A stretch of 64,000 nucleotides of DNA from Gonatopus flavifemur. Taxonomy: Eukaryota; Arthropoda; Insecta; Hymenoptera; Dryinidae. The stretch is taken from positions 29,704,001 to 29,768,000 of the forward strand of contig JAFFJZ010000006.1 in assembly GCA_018340375.1 (NCBI GenBank). Reading direction: 5' to 3'. Both the position numbers and the translations under genes were made by a program. Of this stretch, positions 49,501 through 61,231 are shown one piece after another (the first letter of the stretch is position 1; the number at the start of each line of letters is the position of its first letter). The notes beneath the pieces are model-generated. The model was not told the DNA's origin. It saw nothing but the letters and a program-made list of their open reading frames with translations, and did no database searches.

Positions 49501-49875
49501 CAAAATGCCAAATAAATAAAAGATTAACGAGGATTAAAGAAAGTGTTGAGAAGTTGGTCAGTTCTTAACTGTATTTCACAAGAAAGAAACCGTATGAATT
49601 CCAGAAAGATTTTGTATCTATTATTTTGATAGATATCGAAGGAGATTAAAGAAAACTTCGGTATTTCATCATAATTTGTATTCTATATTCAGGTAACAGA
49701 TGAAACTCGAGAAATTTTGGAACCTTTTGGATTTGGATTCGAACAACGTGGTTTGGTATTCGTCAAAGGTAAAGGTCAATTATTGACCCATTATCTGATA
49801 ACCAAAGACGGAGTATCATTGAATCTCGACAGTGATTTACCGGTAGAACCAACTCACCCAATCATCTACCAGTGA
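43586..49875 (+). CDS. Ac3: Membrane adenylate cyclase, ADCY3 / Ac3 (Ac39E) type
   Basis: Converts ATP to cAMP at the plasma membrane. Nine exons: 43586-44137, 46090-46469, 46636-46920, 47088-47368, 47479-47807, 47999-48331, 48532-48837, 49046-49381, 49693-49875; all GT-AG, phases agree, 994 aa. Order: short N-terminus with [16 protein letters not shown], six membrane helices (residues about 50-205), C1a cyclase domain, short linker, second membrane set (about 545-720) with an NAS glycosylation site, then C2a. Metal-binding Asp278 (YADIVGFT) and Asp322 (ILGDCYY) are present in C1a; C2a has Lys836 (KIKTIG), Asp912, Asn919 and Arg923 ([13 protein letters not shown]) and VKGKG (Lys959), so it should be active. 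[18 protein letters not shown] is the ADCY3-type C2 signature. An upstream in-frame extension to 43490 is open, so the true N-terminus may be longer. Confidence 0.93.
44788..44896. mobile_element. Short MITE, CCCACACAGCAC family, in intron 1 of the cyclase
   Basis: Left end CCCTAACAGCACAATGTG; right end CACGTTGTGCTGTGTGGG. It is 109 bp and non-coding. Confidence 0.65.
45465..45565. repeat. GA-rich and (GATA)n simple repeats
   Basis: Purine-rich tract followed by about five GATA units, in intron 1 of the cyclase gene. Confidence 0.8.
47860..47937. mobile_element. Short MITE, CCCACACAGCAC family, in intron 5 of the cyclase
   Basis: Left CCACATAGCACCAATG, right CATTGTGCCGTGTGGG; 78 bp with a GATATCTTTTAGAAG core. 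Confidence 0.6.
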
Positions 49876-50215
49876 AGAGTTCCCGAATGTACTCTAAATT
49901 CCTTGAATACGGATGTATACTTTGCACAAATAACTGACATTCATTTAATTCCAAAGCGAGAAACTGGTTTCTAGTTTCAAACTTTTTGAACGATGTGAAC
50001 ATTCAATGGAAGAATCAAGTAATTCATCTTCAAGTATTAGAAACTTTCATTCTTGTTGCTGTAATATATGAAATATAGCATTATCGTCCATGTTCACCGT
50101 GATGGCGTCATATTTTCTTGAACTATACGACATGCGTGGATTTGTCACTAGACGAAGAAAATATTTCATCAAATATTACCGTGAATATTATCATCAGCGC
50201 ACAGAAAATAAAATA
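49876..50215 (+). terminator. 3'UTR and polyadenylation signal of the cyclase gene
   Basis: Overlapping AATAAA words at 50207-50216 lie about 335 bases after the stop codon. No earlier AATAAA was noticed. Confidence 0.5.
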
Positions 50216-52787
50216 AAATTGCATAGAATCACACAGTAATTTTTATGGAAGAAACCGATATTGCGCCCTGATTCGGTGGTACACAGTGATATTTGATAAA
50301 ATATGTCCTTCGTGTTTCCACGATTTCCGATTACTTTCATTTGTTATGTTCTTTACATAGGGAAAATGATGTATTATGAATCACATTGATTGGTACATCG
50401 AGGATAGATTTGGATAATAAAATTGTATCTTTTCGAAATTACAAATCACATTTCTTCAAGTTATTCCACAAACTCATGGTTTATAAGATTCATAATATAT
50501 TATTTGTAAATGTTGTCAAACCTGCGGACGACCAAAGCGCTCATCTACCAGTGATACATTATGTACATCACTATAGATGATACAACAACAACAACAACAA
50601 CTCAATCTCTATTAAAGGGATAATAGCGCCAGGACAATAGCCGAATTTTACACAAAAGATTTGGCTTTCGTTTCGACGCTTAGTATTCCCTTCAATGGGG
50701 TTCTAACTCCTTTTGAATGATAAAAGATGTACAGTAGAATATAGAATTGGATGTGAAAAAATATAAAATTTTTCATTCATTATTTCAACCCTTTCCAACA
50801 TCAGACCATATTTCAGGAGATGTGTTTCAATGCGCTTAGAATTCGCTCAACTGAATTCAAATTTAATTTCTCTGACTTCAGTTGCTGTGACTAATTTGAA
50901 CTTGCCTTTGCTATAGCTTTTATCACCGGCCTCTATTTTTTCATTACTTGAAACTAATTTTCCCAACTAACTTCAGTTCATTCGGTCAAATAAGTTATTT
51001 TTTCATCAGGGAAGAGACGAAAGCATTAGAAAACATCATCCCAAATATGGAAAAGTTGTCGGAAAAGGTTTTAATTTTGTAAAAACCGACCAAACTCCAT
51101 TAAAAAATTGATCATATCTTCAGTCTTTGATTGATCGAATCATTGTTTCTCGCTTAATTCTCAGGAACATATCCATTGTTCAATAAATTCTAATTTAGAA
51201 GAATTGTGTTGTCTAAATTCCACAAATTTTCAGTTCAACTAGAGCTTCGATAAGTTTCCAAAATTTACGCTTGGAATGTACCCATTTCGTGTGATAACGT
51301 ATTAAGAACCTCTGAATAAAACTTTTTGTTATTCCACCCCAACAAATCCGTGTTGGTAGTTGAACGATTTGATGTCCATCCACCTCGGATTTGATAAATG
51401 TCAGAATTTATGGAACCCATTCGTTCACGTTGATGTATCTTCGGTATGATCGCTGACTAAGTCATGTAACACGTTTGCTCTGTCTCCAAATTTTTGCATG
51501 ACAAAAAGTAACAAGTTTTGTTGTTAAAATGAACCAAAACGCTAAAAAAACACAAAATTTGTTACGTTTCGTCATCTCACCGACGATATTACTGATCTTT
51601 GAACAAATTTCCAGAATTATTCCGTTACAACGGATCAAATTCGATTTATTTGCTATGAATGAGTGTTCTTGATATATATTCAGGTGATGTTCAAAAGCAT
51701 TCTGAAATGTTTGTCGGGCGTTCTTTCTGTGATAGGAATTGTGTTCTGAATGTTTATAGAATAGCTCAGTACCATCAACGTATATTGGTGAAATAACAGA
51801 GATAAGTGGAACCCTTACCAAATGAACATTTAAAATATTTTTTATCTGTATATAGAAGTGTTTTTCTTCCAACATAGAGGTTGAGCAATGGATTACTTAT
51901 TACTGATTCTATTCGTAATTAGAATATTAAAGATTTCAACATGCATTTATAATTGTATCACTTGTTTGAAAGATACCAATAAAATTGTGAGTTTCTTTGA
52001 GTTACGAATGAATCAACGTTGAACATTAAAGGTGTGAAATGTGAATTTTTGAAATCATCCCCATACAGTATAAGAGTCTCTTCAAAGAGCTCCTGTTATG
52101 ACAGTAAACATGAATTCTTTATAAATACTTTGAATTCATGTTTACTGTCATAACGGGAATTGTTTAGGAATTCTTTGAGAAGTTTCTGTTGATTCAAAAT
52201 TATCATTTGTGCTGTCTGGGGGATGTTCTGACTTGCAAGTTTCAGTATCATCAAACTATCTTGGGAAGTTATTATGAATAAAAACTTGCGGTGATTGTTG
52301 GAATTTGAATGCATAATCTCGAAGAGTAGCGATCCTATACAGTCTCAATAAAAGCATAACGAGTCAAATATATGGAAATCATCTTTCATGGAAACAATAA
52401 GGACAAGACGAGAAATATTGAAACGAAAGAATATTTCATCGATCGTATCGCGTTGAAATGAAAAGAATTTCAGGATTAAAAATGTTTCCCACCGTGAAAA
52501 TCATTGGAATAAAATATGAGTCTGTGATCTGTAAAGAAAATGAAGCACGATTATGTGAAATTGTTCAATCACTGTTGATCAAAATCAATGTGTGGGAACT
52601 GAAATTGAATCAGGGTGATAATTGAATTTTATGTCTTTTTGCCGAGACCGTGATATAGAAGAATCTCATTGAACCGATTGATTCTTATTGATTCCGATGC
52701 AGAAAACCGATTCAAACCCATTAAAAATTGAATCGATCGATTCTTTGAGCAGGGTATGTCCGAATCTGCGTTTTGTTGATCCTTTAG
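50216..52787. other. Intergenic, no supported gene
   Basis: A (CAA)n microsatellite lies near 50583-50602. The minus-strand frame 51462-51875 (137 aa) shows no domain. A CCCTG-family repeat spans about 52665-52755. Confidence 0.4.
52665..52755. mobile_element. CCCTG-family MITE remnant
   Basis: AGAATCTCATTGAACCGATT at the left matches the element at 11689; the right end is GATTCTTTGAGCAGGG. It abuts the orphan exon. Confidence 0.6.
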
Positions 52788-52970
52788 TCTTTGATACACG
52801 TACACCTGTATTCAAATACAATTTCCGTAAGAAAATTGAAACTCGCGTCGAATTGACGCACGCAAAGCGAACTTTGGTTTTTCAAGGGCACACAGATCTC
52901 CGCGAACAATTCAAATTTCGCGCCGAACGAACGGTAGCTCAACTAGTCGTGGTTAGGGAAAACTTGACAG
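52788..52970 (+). CDS. Orphan coding exon, product not recognised
   Basis: A 183-nt open segment with acceptor TTGATCCTTTAG and donor ACAG/GTATGA, phase 1 at both ends. It encodes a basic, strand-like stretch beginning FDTRTPVFKYNFRKKIETR, with HAKRTLVFQGH in the middle and QLVVVRENLT at the end. Codon choice is richer in C-ending codons (CGC, GCC, CTC) than the surroundings, which suggests selection. I could not name a family, and neighbouring exons are uncertain; the open frame also runs on for 26 residues past the donor. Confidence 0.35.
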
Positions 52971-53682
52971 GTATGATAATGCGTTGGCTATCATTACCGT
53001 TCGATATTCTCCAACACTTGAATTGCAATACCAATAGATGGAGCCTGTAATCACTTTCAGGCGAGACCGTCAAAAAAAAAGAATTCACAAAATTTGATGA
53101 TACTTTTCCAAAACGATGCATTAGTAATGAAGCGAATATAGTTATAGAAAATACAGGAATTCATTTTTTCATATCGTTAATGTTTGAATCGTTTATTGAA
53201 ACGAATTTATCATCGAATGCAGAAATATCATGAAAAAATTCAAATTAGATTTTGTTAGATTCCACATTGAATTCAATATTTTTGACATCATTTCCGCGGG
53301 GGCAAGTTTGAATCGTTTATTGATAATTTGAATTCGTCGGCAAATATACACTTTTTATTGATTTGATTATATTTTTTTTAGAAATCATGTCTAAATTGAT
53401 CGTTATATTTCATCCAACTGTTTATGTGAATTTGATCGATGTTCAAACAATTTAAAATTCAATTAAACAGTTCCCCAACAGGTGTCGCTCTTTTGCCTGT
53501 AAAGCTACTTCAAAGATATTCATATACGAGAGTTATTAATTTAGCCGCAGGCAAGGAAAGTACTCGTACTTGCCGATTACTTCTATGAGGGATAGTTGGA
53601 TCCTCTTCTTTTGTTCTTCCTTTCAGCGTAACGTGCCCCTAGGACGTTTATGGAATGTTTAAAAAACGTGGAGGAGGTCCTC

Positions 53683-53936
53683 TACCCAGGCAGCACAAAG
53701 GAATCCCAAATGAATTCTGAAAAAAAAGAACTCTTGAAGAACTTGAATTTCAGAATAGAAAAATAATTCAATTCGTCAGACGTTTGCGAATTTTATTAAA
53801 ATTCTCAAAGAATTCTCATAGAGTGTTGACGGGACACGCAAATTGTCTGACGAATCGAATTCTTTTGAGATACTTTGTATTCTAAAAGAGGTGTTTTTTT
53901 AGACCCCATTTGAGATTTTTGTGTACTGTCTGGGTA
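53683..53936. mobile_element. TIR element with TACCCAGNCAG ends
   Basis: Left TACCCAGGCAGCACAAAG; right GTGTACTGTCTGGGTA. The inner arms carry AATTCAATTCGTCAGAC and GTCTGACGAATCGAATT. It is 254 bp. Confidence 0.75.
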
Positions 53937-54008
53937 AACTTTGTCGAGTTTGTCGATTGAATTTTATAAAATATCGATAAAAGCTGTATATAAATTGTAC
54001 ATAAAATT

Positions 54009-54112
54009 CCATACAGCACTGACCAGAAAAACTCTTGAAGACTTCATGAAGAACACAATCAGTTCAATAAGAATTATGTATGAATTCTTTTGGGACTGTC
54101 GTGCTGTGTGGG
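54009..54112. mobile_element. Short MITE, CCCACACAGCAC family
   Basis: Left CCATACAGCACTGACC, right GTCGTGCTGTGTGGG. The interior matches the reverse complement of 11115-11201 (AATCAGTTCAATAAGAATT). Confidence 0.7.
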
Positions 54113-54544
54113 ATATCAATATCGTGGAATATTGTGCAACTTTACTTTGAACGTTCTAAAAACGTTTCAGAGACACAATGCATTGTTAAGAGTTCTTTCG
54201 TTTCTTGTCTATGATATTTTCAAAGACACTCTCAAGGAATCTTCAAACAAAATTACACGTGCTCCACTATTGGAAGAAAACCAAATCGTAAGAGTTCCTC
54301 AAAAATTCCCAGAACATTCTAAAAACTTTTCAAAATTATTGTGAAGTATACAAAAATTCACATTTCTTTTAGAAATTTTCCGAACAATATTCTCACTTGG
54401 GCATTCAATTATCGAAAAGTTGAATTATGGTTAAAATATTTTATGCAGACACATATCGTTCGTATAACCATCATCAACCTGCTCAAGGAACATGATGACG
54501 TCCTAATGACATCTTTGTGACTCCTGATAGCGTCATGGGGAGGT

Positions 54545-54812
54545 CCCGAGACATCCTGATGAAACACGAAGAATTCTTTTCCAAAAACAAGAATAGAATT
54601 CTTCAAGAACTCCTCTCGAACTAACAAATTCATGGAGGAGGCTTTGGAGGAGTTCAATGTTTGGGACATAAAACGATACTTCCAGCACTCTCAAAGAACT
54701 CTTGAATGTCCCAAACATTGAACTCCTCCATGAATTCATTAGTTCGGAAAGAGTTCTTGAAGAATTCTATTTTTGTTTTTGAAAAGAAAATTCTTCGTGT
54801 TTTATCCGGGTG
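54545..54812. mobile_element. Long hairpin element
   Basis: Left arm GATGAAACACGAAGAATTC pairs with GAAAATTCTTCGTGTTTTATC at the right end; AGAATTCTTCAAGAACTC and CATGGAGGAG are mirrored too. The arms are about 100 bp. The minus-strand ORFs across it (54409-54932) are by-products. Confidence 0.75.
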
Positions 54813-54862
54813 TTTCTTGGAACGAGATGTTTCGCTTCCACGTTGCTCTACGTGAATTTCAG

Positions 54863-55002
54863 GTGCATGGCTAACGAAGAAGTGTCGCGCATGGAAGTGG
54901 ACCGAATGTTTCTCCGCTACCTTCACGGTCAATCCATCTCAAATCCACTTAACGCGTCGTGGAAGCAACGTGCCTCATCGGAGGCGGGACTTCACGGATG
55001 AT
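54863..55002 (+). CDS. Possible coding exon, frame uncertain
   Basis: Acceptor GTGAATTTCAG lies at 54862. The DNA after it is GC-richer than its surroundings. One frame starts MANEEVSRMEVDRMFLRYLH and stops at 55002; another, phase-compatible with the exon at 52788, stays open to 55090 (AWLTKKCRAWKWTECF and onward). Neither gives a family I recognise. Confidence 0.2.
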
Positions 55003-55561
55003 AATGAACCTGGGATCTGTTTTGGGAAATTTATAATTTATCTTCAGGCGCCTGAACATCAATATGCAAGAATTTTCAAGTCGGGATGAATAATGACAAA
55101 TGTGGAATGAAATAATGAAATCTCAAACATGTTTCAAGAAAACTTGTCAAGATTATAAATAATTTATATATAATTGAACATAATTTTGAAAATTTGTCTA
55201 CTTGGGGAGAAAGTTTGAAATTTTATGATAGGATTTTGATAGTTTTCCATTGAATTTGATACTACAATTTTTTTACACTGTATCACAGGAGATACGAGAA
55301 TGAAATTTCTGATTCCTCCGCAGGGTGCAAAACGGGAGGAAATTTGATGTATTCGTAAAGATGACTGTTCTTCAAATCATCGAATCGAATGATATATTAA
55401 CCAAAATAAATATACAAACTTCCAATCTATGAGCATTACCGTACAAGTACAAATAAGCGAAACAAGTAATATGAGTACGTCTCATGAAAGAGGGGACCCC
55501 AAGAAAACTATACACCGTACCCCGATCTGGGGACCAAATGAGAAGGTAGTGGTGGTGGCAA

Positions 55562-55598
55562 TATAAGACTTGAGTCAATGGTGGGTTTCAGCCAGTTC
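55562..55598 (+). promoter_or_regulatory. Core promoter: TATA box and initiator
   Basis: TATAAG at 55562-55567 lies about 30 bp upstream of an initiator-like CCAGTTC (A at 55594). A signal-peptide exon starts 0.5 kb downstream, so this may be its promoter. Confidence 0.35.
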
Positions 55599-56096
55599 GT
55601 GAGCGGTACCTACACCTTCAAGGTCCGCACGTCCTTGAAGTCACGTTGAAAAAATCAAAAATATAAAGAACTCGAACACGAAAGGTACAATTGAAATGCC
55701 ATAAAATTCGAAAACGAATCGTGAATTCTTCAAGTCACAAAAGAAGAGTGTATAGGTATATATTCGAAAGACAAGAAACATTTCCTCTCTATCACCTTTG
55801 TCATCACCACCATCATCAACCTCGTGACCGCTATAAATATTACCACTACCACCATTCCTGTATTTCCTTTCTCCCTACTCTGTATTCTGTTTTTGTACGG
55901 TTTCAGATTTTTTTATATCAGTTTTCTTTTCATTATCGACAGATAAGTGGTGAAAAAGAAGAAGTGAAAATAATCTCTACATAATTATTACGTAATTATA
56001 ATAAAAAGTTTGCGATTCAATTCGTCATTTGGATTTCTAAATACATTTTTTTTACGTGCTGTGTCACAAACACACCAGCAAGATTGAAATCCGAGG

Positions 56097-56148
56097 ATGA
56101 GGGTCTCGATAGTGGTACCACTCCTTGTGGCTATCACCGTTCTGTCCG
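56097..56148 (+). CDS. Signal-peptide first exon of an incomplete gene
   Basis: ATG followed by 16 codons encoding MRVSIVVPLLVAITVLS, a clean hydrophobic signal sequence, then a strong donor (TCCG/GTGAGTA) at 56148/56149 in phase 1. This layout (short first coding exon ending just after the signal core) is usual for insect secreted or receptor proteins. No downstream exon was recognised up to 64000, so the gene probably continues beyond the window or has very diverged exons. Confidence 0.45.
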
Positions 56149-58560
56149 GTGAGTATAATTAGAGAATATATCCATCAAGCTTAACATTAATTCCTACCCT
56201 TTCGAGTATATAAGACTGTGTTTCATGCATCCATTGCATCTTTCGCGTGACATTACACGTTATATGTATATATTTATAAGATATTTAAACAATTTCCACA
56301 GAACATTCTCGCAACATTTACAATGTTGAATATCTAATAACAGCTTTTACAATATTTTTCTTCAATATATTATATCCAAGTAAATATATACATACCTACG
56401 TATTTCTGTCACTATTTGTTCAAAGGACATCTTGCATATTTTATATTTAATCATAAAACGTATTGTACAATAATTGTCATTGTAAAAGACGCGTGAGAGA
56501 GATTTACACCATTGAGGATATGATTCATGCATAGAATCCAACGATGAAGAATATGTATTACAAAAAGAGAAACTTTCATGATACGCATAGGTTGAAATGA
56601 TTCATCGAGATTCAATAAAATTTATTTCGATAATTACGCTATTAAAAATATGATAGATTCTAATAAAATGCTGGAAGTTTTTTCAAAGCAAGAGTGGTGA
56701 TGATTTCATACTTATGTAAATCGATATTTCTATTAAAACCATACTCGACGTAAACCATACTATTATATTGTTATTTTTATTCAATATTGAAACAGACTTT
56801 TCTTGGGATATAAACGGCATTTGAAGCTGCTGAGGATAATACAAACTGATCCTTCAATTAAATTGGTAGCAATTCAAATAGCTATTAGAAGAGGGCTAAA
56901 GAGATTAACCTCTAGGAATTGTAATTAAAATTCGTTGGTCCCTCGTCTAAATGGATAATTTAATATGCGTGTTTCACGGTAGTACGATGAATAAGGAATA
57001 CAAATGATTGGTTATTCAACGAGAGATGAAAATATATGACCTTTTTAGATCTTATGATACTCGGATTATTACAGATCAGCCGAAGATCTGTGTTTATTCC
57101 TTTTTGCTTCGACCTACCAAGTGAAAGTTATCAGGAATTCTAAATAAATCACGTCGAAAGAAATTCTGGCTGTACGAATATGTGATGACAAAGGTGTCTT
57201 GCATTGAGTATTTAACATTTGTTTTCTGTTGTATTTTATCTTACGATCGGATGACCCTGTTGGGAGATGTAAATTGAATTACTGAAAGGTTGCGATGGAA
57301 GTAAGAAGCAATTGAAATAGCCGGATGGAGAGATTATTCAAATTTCTCATCGCACAAATTCTCCTCACGGAGCATATTTTTTGGTAGCTTCTAGTACTCT
57401 AATAGAGTAACTTCTACTGCGAAAATATTCATTCATACATTGACTGGGCGCTGGAGTGACAGATTCCGCAATTGAGATAGCAATTACTCCTCATTTTTCT
57501 CCATATTCGCGTGGATAATTGTGAATCCATCCTGAGGAAAGAAATTTGATCGATATGTATCAGACCAAAAGTTTTGGCTGGCATAAATGAAAGTTGAGTG
57601 GCTTTAATCAGAATTTGGCAATGCCAACCAAGATGATTCTATCCAATCAGATTTAGTTCCAGGGATCCCTTGATTCTCATTGAATCTCGGATTTTTCAAT
57701 GAGATTTGATTAGAAGAAGGAATTCTTTTAAGATGAATCTGATTGAATCTCGCCAAATCTCATTGAATTTCGGACGATGTTCTGACCAAATCTCATGAAA
57801 TTTCATCCCTCATATTCAATGGATTCTTTTAACCAGAGATCAAACGTTTTTGTATAAAATCATCTGCTCATCGTAGCAAAGAGTCACTAGACTTTTGGTT
57901 GGACATGAAGTAACAAAATTTAACGTAAAGACTGTGAATTTTCCATTCTTTCAACATCGCAAAAAATATTGTATTCCAGTTGAAAATGTGTACAACTCAC
58001 CATGTATTTCGTCTGACGAAAGTCGGTTGGAATGATGATACTTGGTAAATTAGCCATGAATTTGCTAGACGCGATTACATCATGTCTTTTGCTCAGGTGA
58101 TATTTTTTTGTCCGCATGATTTTCATACTTGAAGAATATATGTTTCGATAGCGGTATGCATATCAATTTCATAGAATTTCACTGTATAATTGCATTGATT
58201 GATTTTTGATCTTATTTTTTCGCGTAAAATCCAGTATGAAGAATTTATATATAATCTACACAAAAATTGAAGAATCACTTACAGCGAATAATATTTTCAA
58301 AATTCACTGTACACAAATTCTGTATAAATTAGATTGAATTCCTGTTAAAGAAAGAATTACATATGAATAATGAATAAACTTCCCACCCATGGCAGAAATT
58401 CGTGTAGGTGTTTTGCTTCCGATTTATACACTAGATGGAACTCAAATGGGTGCAACTAGATGACACGTTTCAACAAATTCCGCCCTACTGCTCGATCATT
58501 CGGTTGATGTATCTAGATTTTTAATATTCCAACTGATTATAATATATAATTACATGTTGC
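56149..58560. other. Gene-free; possibly intron of the 56097 gene
   Basis: AT-rich, no exon recognised. Words such as TCTCATTGAATCTCG recur at 57640-57830, part of a decayed repeat. Confidence 0.4.
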
Positions 58561-58760
58561 TGAAGTTTGAATCGTTTATTGAAACGAATCAGTAATTCAT
58601 CAACGCAATAATCAGCTATTAAAAGCCCAAAATCTTGCAGTACAGTCTTCAAACGGGTTTCCACCTCCAAGGAGTTGATCCCACAAAATGAATAACAGTA
58701 TCTTATCAGATTTTGTGTTTTGAATTCTCGTTTTGTTTCTATAAACGATTCAAACTTCAA
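58561..58760. mobile_element. MITE with TGAAGTTTGAATCGTTTAT ends
   Basis: Left TGAAGTTTGAATCGTTTATT; right ATAAACGATTCAAACTTCAA. It is 200 bp. The 104-aa minus-strand frame across it is not supported as a gene. Confidence 0.75.
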
Positions 58761-60105
58761 GAACATTATAATTACATAGTTCATCCACACGAAGAGAACA
58801 TGAAGCTCTGACAAACGTTCAGAATAAATCAACATAGATGAGACTAAAGGGGCTCTAAAGGGTGGAGCTCAATGTCCGCTTGAGAATAATTTCGAGGAAG
58901 TTTCACAAAACGAAGATTCACTGGAGTTTGAATTTTTCAATACACGTTTATTTCACGAAACAATGAACGTACTGAGAGAACATTTTGGTTCCCATAACCA
59001 TGTTTTTGACTTTGACCATGTCATGTAGTTGTCACCACCAGATTTATGTGATTTTGTTTTGTTTTTCTGATTATTATAACCAAATTTCCAGTCACCTTGA
59101 CCGTAAATACCTTCACTATGCGAGCATTTTCTTCCTTAGTGTGATGAAGGAGATTATAATTATAATTGTAATTCCCTCTAAAACATCCCAGATAACAATT
59201 TTGAGGAATTCTTCCGGAACATTCTAAAAGATACCTTCAGAAAACTTCAAGAAATCTCACATGAAGACTTCCAGAAGATATCTTTTGATGTTCAAGATAT
59301 CTTTCAGCATGATCCAAAATTGTTATGCGGGATACTCCATTCAAACTCGAATGAATCTCTGGAGAACATTTCTTGAAACCATCTTCAAGCGAACATTCAA
59401 ATCTTCATTTAAACTTCGCGGAACGTTTAAGAACCTAAGACTTGGCTCCAGCGGAACTTCAGGCTGATCTATGTTGATCTATCTTGAACGTTTGACGGAG
59501 TTTTATGTTTTCTTGTCTATGCACAGATACAACCGAGGTAATAAAAGGGAGCTAATAAACTGCTAAATTTATACCAAAGAATTTATTCATCCATGAAAAC
59601 AGATTTAAAAGCAACGTATGTGAATTGAAATTTCTTTTTAAGAAGAATGTTCATTTTCCTGATGAGTGGAATAGTGAAGTCCTCGTAGACGAGCAAGTAG
59701 CGGAGTAGCGTTTCCACTATTCCATTTATTCATTGAAAACAGAGGAACGAGCACCACTCATCACTACCAGTCTTCCTTAGAAGTGTGAATTTGCCGAATT
59801 AATATGATTTTATATTCCTAGTTGGAAATTACAACAACAATTGTAGCACTTTCCTGGGATATCCATCGAGATACAGGCAAAAAAATACGTCACAAAACTA
59901 ACTAGAGAGTAGCCGCACGGAAAAAAATTCTGTTGATTCTGATAAATATTTCTTTGGTACATGAGGAATAACCATTTATTTGTCTGGAAGACATTGTTTC
60001 TGCAGTGTGGGAGCCATCTAACTGCAAATCTGAATTTTTACTAGAGGTTGTGAACATTTTTTATGTAATTTTTGACTCTGTGCAAAGGGATGGATGGTTA
60101 GGTAG
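58761..60105. other. Gene-free, repeat remnants
   Basis: AAGATATCTT-type repeat words occur at 59190-59330. Short ORFs at 58985-59227 and 59261-59467 lack domains. Confidence 0.4.
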
Positions 60106-60141
60106 CCCTGGTTACAAAGATCTTATTAATTCCGATTGATC

Positions 60142-60322
60142 CCCACACAGCACTTTTAGTCTTCAGGGTATCTTAAGGAACTGTTCAGAAGAGTTTAAGA
60201 AGTCTGATACAACATAAAAAGATATCTTTAAGATGTCTTAATCTTAAGATGATCTTTTCATGTTGCATAAGACTTCTCAAATTTGGCTTGAGATATCTTT
60301 TAGAGCTGAAATGCTGTGTGGG
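60142..60322. mobile_element. Complete MITE, CCCACACAGCAC family
   Basis: Left CCCACACAGCACTTTTAG; right CTGAAATGCTGTGTGGG. The interior is rich in AAGATATCTTTAAGATGTC. This is the best-preserved copy in the window. Confidence 0.8.
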
Positions 60323-60483
60323 TTTCTATTGAACGTGCGGAATTCCGATTCAAATCTAATCCCATACAAGACAGTCGCCGATGAATTACGTCGCATCTCC
60401 GTAGAATTAAGGGAGAGGAAAGGGAGCGGTAGATATAACGTGGCACAATGGAGAAGGATCGCGTTGCAGCGTAGAGGCGACTG
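60311..60483 (+). CDS. Short ORF with a BH3-like segment, uncertain
   Basis: The frame from the ATG at 60311 to TGA at 60483 encodes 57 residues, including VADELRRISVELRERKGSG and a basic tail ending ALQRRGD. ELRRIS has the spacing of a BH3 helix, but the conserved Gly-Asp that follows is replaced by Ser-Val. It lies within a TIR element, the ATG belongs to the nested MITE, and no good acceptor was seen. It could be a captured gene fragment, an exon, or chance. Confidence 0.2.
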
Positions 60484-61231
60484 AGGAATGTCCATGCCGT
60501 TTTTACGGGCGCACATTTCTCCGTCGTACTACGCTGTATGTATCCACCGATCCCTCTTTTCTCCCTGAATTCCACGGAGAGGCAATGTAAGTGTCTTGCA
60601 CTATTGGGTGGGTATTAATCGATTTCAATTGGAATTCTGAACATTTAATCGGAATTAATAGGGATTTTTCAATCAGGGAGGTGTTGGTTGAATATTACTG
60701 CAATATTTCAATATTTGTGCTGGTTGGGTTGTAACATTGGTAAAATTCATTTATTTTCCTGCTATAAGCTATCTCGTTCACACAGCAGAAAAGCTCAAAA
60801 AGAAATCTTGAGAATACACAATGAATCCTTCGAATTCCAATTGAAACTCTTGACGAGCTCTCTCTCTCTCTGAATTGGTATGCTATGGGGGTATGCAACG
60901 TGTATGAAACTTTTCATTCTACATAAATTTATGGATTGAATACACTCACTTCAATCTCAGTGATTATGATCGTATCGAATAGCACGGACAGCATCAAAAC
61001 AATGCCAATTGGTTGCATAATGTGGTACACTGCATTACATTTAATTGAACGCTTGAATGATATTCTTTCTACGAAGAAATTATTTTCGAAACTTTGAGAT
61101 TAGAAGTTCATTTTTCTATTCAATTTTTCACAAAAATCAATACCAAGGCCAGAAGATTAGCCGATTTTTTCTGTAAGATTCACAAAAGAGTGAGATCTTA
61201 TTTTATCTCATATAGCTAAAGATCAACTAAT

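Larger units (their letters stand above)
60106..60678. mobile_element. CCCTG-family element with a nested MITE and an internal ORF
   Basis: Left end CCCTGGTTACAAAGATCTT, then TATTAATTCCGATT; right end, read inward, CCCTGATTGAAAAATCCC, then TATTAATTCCGATT. A 181-bp MITE of the CCCACACAGCAC family is inserted at 60142-60322. The remaining inner part (60345-60600) is GC-richer and holds the open frame described separately. Confidence 0.65.

Noticed and set aside
51462..51875. 137-codon minus-strand ORF as a gene.
   Set aside because: No domain, no splice context, AT-rich codon use; one such frame can arise by chance in 64 kb.
54409..54932. Minus-strand ORFs of 60-90 codons.
   Set aside because: They fall on the arms of the hairpin element at 54545-54812 and mirror each other.
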